A DNA stretch of 64,000 nt from Cricetomys ansorgei (lineage: Eukaryota > Chordata > Mammalia > Rodentia > Nesomyidae), in assembly GCA_026225945.1 (NCBI GenBank), contig JAMJFZ010001785.1, positions 124,001 to 188,000 of the forward strand, in the 5' to 3' direction. Both the position numbers and the translations under genes were made by a program. How positions within the stretch are numbered: the first letter of the stretch is position 1; each line of letters starts with the position of its first letter. Under the pieces are notes generated by a model. It was given only the letters and a program-made list of their open reading frames with translations. It did no database searches and was not told the DNA's origin. Positions 56,870 through 64,000 of this stretch are shown in pieces.

Positions 56870-58562
56870 TGAGGTTCTAGTGGTTGTTCCTAGTGCCCTG
56901 CATGATTTAGGCAAGGTACAGCTGTAGCTTTAAGGCTTACGTATCACACTATAAGGAAGACACAGAGACCTATTCATAGCTTCACACATTGCCAGACTTC
57001 AGCAGAGGGAACTGCTATCATGACAATTTCATTCTGGACCGTGAGTATCTCATCTCAGGGGTTTTTATTGATCCCTAAGCTCCTTGGGTGCTCTATTGAT
57101 AGCTCAAGCATATCATGAGCAATCAAACATCACTCACACAAATCCAATACCTGTAGGTAAAACAAAGTGCTAAGACTTAGGCAGCTCCTCACCCACAAGT
57201 ACACAAAACAAACATTTAAACATTACAAGTATAAACTTCCACAAAAATTCCCCCTTTTCTGTATCTCTACAACACAATTCTACACTATGAGAGGAACACT
57301 GTTTAACAGTAGAACATTTACAAGGATAGGACTAAATGAAACCAACATTCTCAAGATTTTCACAATGTCTTTGGACAGCAGAAAAACATTATCAAAGTCC
57401 AGTTGTAGGGTATTCACTCACAGTCTTCCAGGCTCCTACACAGGACTTGGTTCACTTCTCTGGGTCTGCCATTTGCAGCACACAGAGCTTTTCCTGGCTG
57501 GCTCACCTCCACCACTGCTGCTGGTCTTGGTGGTCAATCTCTGGCACCTGCCATCTCCCAAACTGCTGGGATCCCTTGCTGCAACTGGGCTGTGTTTTCA
57601 CCAATAGCCCCTCCTGGGCTCTCTTTATGGTACAACTCCTCAGTTTCTCTGCATGACTCATTGAATCTGGGACTTCAGGTGTCACTAAGGCTGCATCTTC
57701 AACAATTGCCCCTTGTGGGCTCTCTTCATGATGCCAAGACTTAATTTCTCTGCATGACCCTTTCAATCTGGGCCTTTAACTGCTACTGACCATTCCTGGC
57801 CACTCACAATGCCACGCCTCAGAAACTCTCCAATGAAAGCCTCAGCTGCTCTCCAAAGATCCCTTCATACCTTCAAAACCAGCACCACCAGGGTGACACC
57901 CTTACAGTACCAAGTTCAGCTGCCAACACAAGATACCACCTTGGCCAGTTCTGGAAGACACCTTCTGTGCTCCGATCCTGAGGAATCACTTTCCAAATTT
58001 TAAGATAGAGTTTGGTTTTCAGGGTTCCTTCCTGGGGTGAAGATCTCATCATCATAGCAGATGTGTCCTGTCAGGACTGCCTCACTTATTAGTATCTGGA
58101 CCACTCACAGAAAGGTTTGCAGGGGGGAAATGGACTTCTAAAATCTGGAGTTTCTTTTTCTTCTTCCCTATCTTCACATTGGATTAGCTGGTGTCATGTC
58201 GTGCCATATGTTGTAGGAACCATTTGTAGTTGTTAGGCTGCTGTGTTACTCAACACGAAAGACATGGAGACATATTCATGGGTGCACACATCACGAGACC
58301 TCAGCAGAGGGAAGCACTATCATGGCAAGCACTATACTGGACAATAGAACTCTGAACATTTCATCTCAGTGGTGTTTATTGATTCCCTAAGCTCCTCAGG
58401 TGCTCTATTGATAGCACATGCAGATCATGAGCAATCAAACATCCCCCACAGAAAGCCAACACCTGCAGACATTAGAAAGTGACAAGACATATAGAGCCCA
58501 TCACTTAACAGTGCACAAAACAAAACATTTTAAACATAGTTAAAAATAAACATCTATGACAC
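56870..58562 (-). mobile_element. Short non-coding LTR retroelement, both LTRs present
   Basis: Minus strand: 5' LTR 58562 to about 58200, internal region, polypurine tract (tacagaaaagggggaa) at about 57251-57266, 3' LTR about 57250 to 56870. Same insertion site as the 28111 element. Two copies of the approximately 101-base internal repeat (near 57616 and 57717). A frame of about 100 codons runs antisense through the interior, as in the other copies. Confidence 0.75.
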
Positions 58563-58904
58563 TACGCAATGAGCTATATCTCCACATACTTGTGTAGATA
58601 TTCATTAGGGAGTGTATGTTTAATTAACTCGATAAATTATAAGTTACATGCCAATTTTGAAAGCAATAAACCTCTATGATGTATCATTAGAAATGTTTGC
58701 TTTGCTGTGTAATACCAGTTGACTTTGAGTTCTACTCACAATGCGTGAGAGTTCCCACTGCATCTTCTCACCAGAAGTTGGTGCCACCTGTGATTTTACA
58801 ATCCAGTGGACATACTCTGGTATCTCATTGTAATTCTGTTTAATTGTGGTCATGTTTAGCATATCACAAAAGACTTTCCTATGCACACTTGACACTGATA
58901 CATT

Positions 58905-58933
58905 GTTCATAAAGATTTATTTCATTTAAAAGT

Positions 58934-58979
<46 letters not shown>

Positions 58980-59165
58980 GAGAAATTGCTATGTACAAGT
59001 GAGTGCAGGTGCACATGGAGGCCAGGAGAGGGCATTATATACTTTTGATCTGGAGTTGCAGGGTATTGTGACTTAGATTTTTTTGAGCACTTGGAAATTA
59101 AATAAGTTCATTTGGAAGCTTAGTACACACTTTAAACACTGAATCCCTCTCCAACCTAGCATCTA
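58905..59165 (-). repeat. B2-type SINE with (TG)n
   Basis: Reverse counterpart of 27510-27775. The TG run is at 58937-58978. Confidence 0.85.
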
Positions 59166-59189
59166 AAACCATCACCCCAATATTCTGAG

Positions 59190-59425
59190 CATTCTTCCTT
59201 CCTTTCTTCCTTCCTTCCTCCGTTCCTTTGCATTCTTTACTTCTTTCTTTCTTTCCTTCTTTCTATCTTTCTCTCTACCTTGCTTTTGTCATTTTGTTTT
59301 GTTTTTAAGACAGAGTTTCACTTTTGTAACTCTGGTTGTCCTACAACTCACAGAGATATGCCTGCCTATGCCTAAAAAGAGCTGGTATTAAAGGCATGTG
59401 CCACTATTACATAGCATGAGGATCA
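59190..59425 (-). repeat. TTCC/CTTT tract and B1, reverse orientation
   Basis: Polypyrimidine 59190-59285, then aagacagagtttcacttttg, ggttgtcctacaactcacag, taaaggcatgtgccactatt. Counterpart of 27214-27475. Confidence 0.85.
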
Positions 59426-60650
59426 TTTTTTAAGCTCTGGTTATCAAAACTCACTCATCATTTTCCAATCTATCACCCTGATGAGCAAGTCTGAACCACC
59501 TGAACCAGGGGGAAGAAAAAATTCAAACAAGTTCAAATCACAGTATTTCTGATACATTCACCAAAGTTGATGCCCTTGCCATTTACAATGAATCCTCATT
59601 TTACAAAATAGGTAGTGTAAAGTGACTGTACCATGAAAAGATACGGTAAATCAAAGAAAATGAGAGTGAGTATGTGAGCATTTATATCATGGTAACATAA
59701 AAGAGAACAAATTATTTCAAAGCAAGAAGGAATAAGAATGTGTTCAGTGTATGGTATTCTGCAATTCCACAGGAAAGACTGCAGGTCCATTTCATATGGA
59801 CAAATCAACAACACAAACCAGTTTGCACTCAGAGATACTAATGATAAAGTAATTAGATGATGGGATTAGGAGTAGGTGATTAGGAATAGGTGATATCTGG
59901 AGAATGGAATTCAGAGCATCCACTCAATTGTGTGTGTGTTTGTATAATTTGGGGAAAAGCTATACAGAGGGAAGTACTGTGCTGTGCTGACTTGAGTGTG
60001 GCCATGCAGGGTGTGGAGTGACCCAATGATACATTTTTTCTTTAGGCATGAAACCACAAATGCAAACTCATATGCCTGAAGTTGCTACCTGTGATGGGAG
60101 TTTGCAATTAGAGAACAGTAATTACTTAAAGGGACGTGGACCAAATGTGAGGAAATGGAAGAGGATGATGTGTGAGTGGAACAAGGCAGATGCCAAGAAA
60201 CATTTTAGTGAGGACCTGGATTGAAGTGTTTCTGGTCTGTGACTTGTTCTAGAACATTCACAGGAAGACACGGGTCATTTCAGAGGTTTTATAAGCCTCA
60301 CTTAGTCTCAGTTGGTCACAGACTCTTTCTCACCTTCTAGAAGCATCTGCTGATGCTTCACAAAGACGTGAACTGTAGAGTCAGTCACTCACTCTAAGGA
60401 AGACTCTCTCTTCTTCAGCACTGGTCAGCTCCCCATCTCTGGACTGGGAAATGGAAGAAAGGTAAGGAAATATTGTATTTACCTTCAGGGAGTTCTTGGT
60501 ATGCTGTTTTCTCTGAGCTCACTATCTTGTGATTCTACCTCAGAATGTGGCATGCAGGGGTCTAGTGTTTCCTACAAAGGAAGGCAGGAAACAGAAGCTC
60601 CCCCCTGAAACTTTCTCCTTTCTAACACAGCCCCTGATTCCCCAAAACAT
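59426..60650. other. Intergenic part of the third arm, no gene seen
   Basis: Mirror of 26.0-27.2 kb. No gene motif. Confidence 0.5.
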
Positions 60651-60659
60651 TTATATTTG

Positions 60660-60932
60660 ATGTCCTGGTGAAAACACACCCTCTTAAATTCATTAAGTAT
60701 GAAGAAGTTTTATATGAATTGCTTCTCAGTGTTTGGCCTCGTCAAACAGGTTATTTGTCTTGCTTCCTTAAATCCTTTTTTTGATACATGGGACAAACCA
60801 CCCAAGAAGAAAAAAATATTGATTCACATTGGAGATAGTGAAGACTTTCCTCAGGATGGGATAATTCATAAAATGGACAGAGTTAAGGGAAAATGGAAAT
60901 GTGTGGTGAATTTTTATGGGGTAACACTCTAA
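60660..60932 (+). pseudogene. Unrecognised open frame, third-arm copy
   Basis: A 77-codon frame from ATG 60699 aligns with the 25634-25990 minus frame through DGIIH and then shifts by one base. See the left-arm copy for the peptide words. Two copies, one frameshifted, argue against present function. Family unknown. Confidence 0.3.
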
Positions 60933-62230
60933 AGCAGAACTTTTCTCTCAGGCTTTTAGTGGCAAGAATAAGAGCTGCCACTAGAGGGAGCACAGCCATA
61001 GCTGTCCCTCAGTGCTGCTGCTGAATACCCAGGCAGGTGGAGAAGTGTTGCCAATACATTCTCTCCAGGTGACAGACTGAGAAGATGAAAGCTGAAGTCC
61101 CTCTCTTCCTGCCCTCCAGAGTCCTGGTGGAGTCAGCCAGGAGATCAGCTCAACAGAAAAGGAGGCAGATTCCATTGTTATAGTCCACCGAAGCCATTCT
61201 CTTGGGGTTACAGGAACAGGAGGGTGGGGAGAATATTTTACAGCACATGAAGCTTTGACTCATAGTTTATCAAATTTTCTGTATCGTTAGTCAATTTTTC
61301 TTCAAATCTCTTTAATTCATTTTTCACTGTTTGCATTTTACTACTGTAGTGCTACTTTTAGGGCATAACCACACACATTCATAAAAAATTACCCCTTGAG
61401 AATAGACTGAAATCACATGGGTTAGCATGTGAATGTATTTACAAAATAAAAACTCTACAATAATTACTTAAAATGTCATTTATTAAACTTATACTGAAAT
61501 CTATAAAGCATCGATCCTAAGAATGTTTAAGATGCTGTTCTCCAAATTGAAAGGCACCATCATTCTCTAGTCAACAGGACTCAGCCACATCAGCATGCTG
61601 GCCTGAAAAACACAAAGATGGAACAAAGAAAAGTTATTCCTCTTAATGGAACAGGAGGTAGTAAACATTATCTGCTCATCTCCCAATTTTAACTGTTTAT
61701 TCATATTTCATCATCAACAATAAGAGGATGGTAAATTGGATCCATTTTCTGGTTTGAAGAATTCCATGATACGGAGGAGAGTAGAGCATGGAGGAATTCC
61801 AGGAGTCAGTGATTTCCTTGATAGACCTTGAAGTCTGTATTAATATGAGGATTTTTGAATGATCTCAGAAATAAGGATTGAAGGTCGGAGAACAGGTTAA
61901 CAGTCTTATGGTTTCTCTGGCTACTATGGGGGGCATCATTTGAGGTGACATCAGAATACATCTTTTGTGTTAGAGCCATAGATTCTCACTGATAAGTGAG
62001 AATACTGCAACAGGAAATCTTGGAGAAAACAATTATTTGGACATTTGGATATAAATAATTCTGAACCTACTCAGTGCTGTCTGCAAAAGTTAGGATAATT
62101 GAGAATTTCTTCATCACTTTGCCTGTTCCTATTCTAATTTTCACTTACTATATAACTCATCATCTAATATAAAACATCTTATAAAACATCTATAAAACAT
62201 CTTCCACATGTACTCATTCCCAAAAAATAA
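60933..62230. other. Intergenic part of the third arm, no gene seen
   Basis: Mirror of 24.57-25.7 kb, then a jump near 62035 to the 22.84 kb counterpart. Confidence 0.5.
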
Positions 62231-62234
62231 TAAA

Positions 62235-62385
62235 GTCAACCTGGTGGTAGTAGTGGTACACACCTTTAATCCCAGCACTCCAGAGGCAGAGGCAGGTGGA
62301 TCTCTCTGAACCACAGGGCCATCTGGGTCTACAGAGTGAGTTCCAGGACAGGCAGAGTTACAAAAGAGATACACTGTCTATAGAA
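62235..62385 (+). repeat. B1 SINE
   Basis: Reads ctggtggtagtagtggtaca, cctttaatcccagcactcc, gaggcagaggcaggtggatc, gtctacagagtgagttccag. Confidence 0.9.
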
Positions 62386-62449
62386 AATAATGATGGTGAT
62401 GGTGAGGATGATGCCAAAGCTTCACAGAAACTGATTATGTAGATATAAA

Positions 62450-62655
62450 ATATCTGTATCCCACATAATCTGAACATTAGAATGTAAAATGTTCCTGTAT
62501 GTATAATGCACTGAGATGTTTCTGAGCTTTATGTTTTTAAGTAAAAAAATATTTAGAGTTTTTTCATCATTAAGAGACATTCATATTTGTCAATAAAATT
62601 TTCTGCATAATGAGTTTTGGGAGTTGACTTACTTCTGTGCTGTATTATATTTGTG

Positions 62656-62704
<49 letters not shown>

Positions 62705-63212
62705 TTGAAACATCCTTGCATTTTTGAATGACAGAAACTTGATCATCATGTATATTTATCTATTTAATTATTATTACCCTTTTTGTTATTTAATTTTATC
62801 AGTTTTATATATGTAAACCTTGTTGTGATCATATTATCTCCCATTTACCCTCTCTCATTGCTCTCCACCTTCTGCTTCTCAGTCTCTTTACTTCTTTTGT
62901 ATCATTTATAAAAGGATCCACAGGTTGTTCAATCTTCATGTTTCTATATGTCTCTGTTGTTTATTTTTTGTTTTGTTTGTCCTTGTAGTCCATTGTGATC
63001 TCATAAGGTATAAAACATTTCATTTTGTTATGTATTTGTTAATACATTTGTACTTATTTTTCTATTTTGCTTTGGAAGAACATTATGACCAAGGCAACTT
63101 ATTTTCAAAGTGTTTCATTTAGTTTATGGTTTCAGAGGGTTAGAGTCCATTACAGAGGTGCAAAGGCATGGTGGCAGGAACAGGTGAGAGTGCACATCTT
63201 GATTTGTAAGGC

Positions 63213-63273
<61 letters not shown>

Positions 63274-64000
63274 TGGGAATAATATGAGCTTTTGAAACTT
63301 CAAATCCTGCCTGTAGTGACACACCTCCTCCAACAAGGCCACACCACCTTTTTCTTTGCAAACCATTCCACCAACTGGACCATGTAGTCAAACATAGATG
63401 CCTATGGGGCTCATTATCATTCAATCTATATGGGTTATGATATTTTAGAGAAAACTGAGATTTTAAATGGATATGTGCTGCACAGTTGTTGGATGGAGTA
63501 CTCTGCACTTGTTATTATGATTATTCTGTCATCCATTTATTTAGAATACCATTTTCTATAACTTCATGTCATTCTGGGCAAATCTTCGTCAGTGAAATGA
63601 GTTCCTTGCCATAACCAACAGTTGAATATTTTGTCATTCAGTCAAGCATTCTGTCTTTTAAGTGATAACTAAAGAACATTTACTTTTAAGGTTACTATTT
63701 GGAGACACATACTCACTTCTATGATTATGAAGATTTTGTGGTTTGCATGAGAACTAATTCTGTACTTTCTAATAGTTTTATATTAGAAGTTCACTCAGTT
63801 ACTGAGTTTCAAGCATTGGATTCCTTCTTATTCCCATTTTGCTACTGTCTTCATAAATTTTATTCTTTCCTAGGGTCTCATGATTTTAACTTTTTCTTAC
63901 CTTTCTTTGCACAGTGTTCCTTTTTTGTTCTTTCCTATCATAGAGGCTGAGATGCATCCTTAGTTTATTATACTTGGGATGTGAGCGACATAAACTTAGG
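62450..64000 (-). mobile_element. Old L1 ORF2 fragments, reverse orientation
   Basis: Counterpart of 41200-42950 and 20700-22330. It contains (TG)n at 62658-62698 and is interrupted at 63060. Confidence 0.6.
63060..63440 (-). repeat. Rodent GTTTGAATGA-type repeat with (GA)27
   Basis: Reverse of the 21236 element: ttgctttggaagaacattatg, (GA)n at 63218-63271, aatcctgcctgtagtgacac, tgcctatggggctcattatc. Confidence 0.6.

Larger units (their letters stand above)
55740..64000 (-). repeat. Third copy of the duplicated unit, right-arm orientation, cut by the window end
   Basis: Reverse complement of about 20.65-30.84 kb. Ordered landmarks are junction module 55.76, B3 56.08, LTR element 56.87-58.56, B2 58.9, B1 59.3, shared open frame 60.7, B1 62.24, L1 62.45 onward. 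It lacks the counterpart of about 22.85-24.57 kb. The last bases (gggatgtgagcgacataaac) match 20660-20680 in reverse, about 1.65 kb before receptor copy A. Confidence 0.9.

Overview
This is muroid rodent nuclear DNA, not microbial: no dense genes, many SINEs of B1, B2, B3 and B4 type, L1 fragments, long dinucleotide microsatellites and LTR elements. It lies in a Mas-related G-protein-coupled receptor (Mrgpr) cluster. The receptor proteins look like the rodent Mrgprb group. A cricetid (hamster, vole or deer mouse) seems more likely than Mus, but the sequence alone does not settle this.

Four Mrgpr copies are visible. Copy A (minus strand, 18124-18996) is the only one with an open seven-helix frame. 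It carries three suspicious changes: the C-terminal tail is cut off by a 2-base deletion, the E-R-C motif (DRY equivalent) reads E-H-C, and a pocket Glu is Lys. Copy B (minus, about 30844-31771) is broken by three frameshifts and a nonsense codon. Copy C (plus, about 43500-44450) has no frameshift, but has lost its start codon and splice acceptor and has three in-frame stops. Copy D (plus, about 53570-54465) is older and heavily eroded.

The layout is a set of large duplications. A left arm (about 13.04-29.16 kb) is repeated in inverted orientation as a right arm (about 37.40-51.19 kb). The spacer between them (29.2-37.4 kb) holds copy B. A third copy of the unit runs from about 55.74 kb to the window end in the same orientation as the right arm. 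It stops about 1.7 kb short of where its own receptor should lie, so a fifth Mrgpr is expected just past base 64000 on the plus strand. A diverged fragment of the unit lies at about 2.56-3.12 kb. Each arm has its own deletions and insertions.

The left flank (1-13 kb) has no gene I can support. It contains a tandemly duplicated microsatellite complex (6.4-7.7 kb), a solo LTR (7.8-8.1 kb) and a class I endogenous retrovirus remnant (9.49-12.67 kb). That remnant consists of an integrase fragment invaded by a 26-bp minisatellite, an env remnant and a 3' LTR. A short non-coding LTR retroelement recurs at 28.1, 33.9, 37.4 and 56.9 kb. Three of these copies share one insertion site, so that insertion predates the duplications. 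One arm boundary lies inside such an element. Apart from copy A the window appears to hold no functional protein gene. All coordinates of duplicated blocks and repeats come from reading by eye and are approximate.
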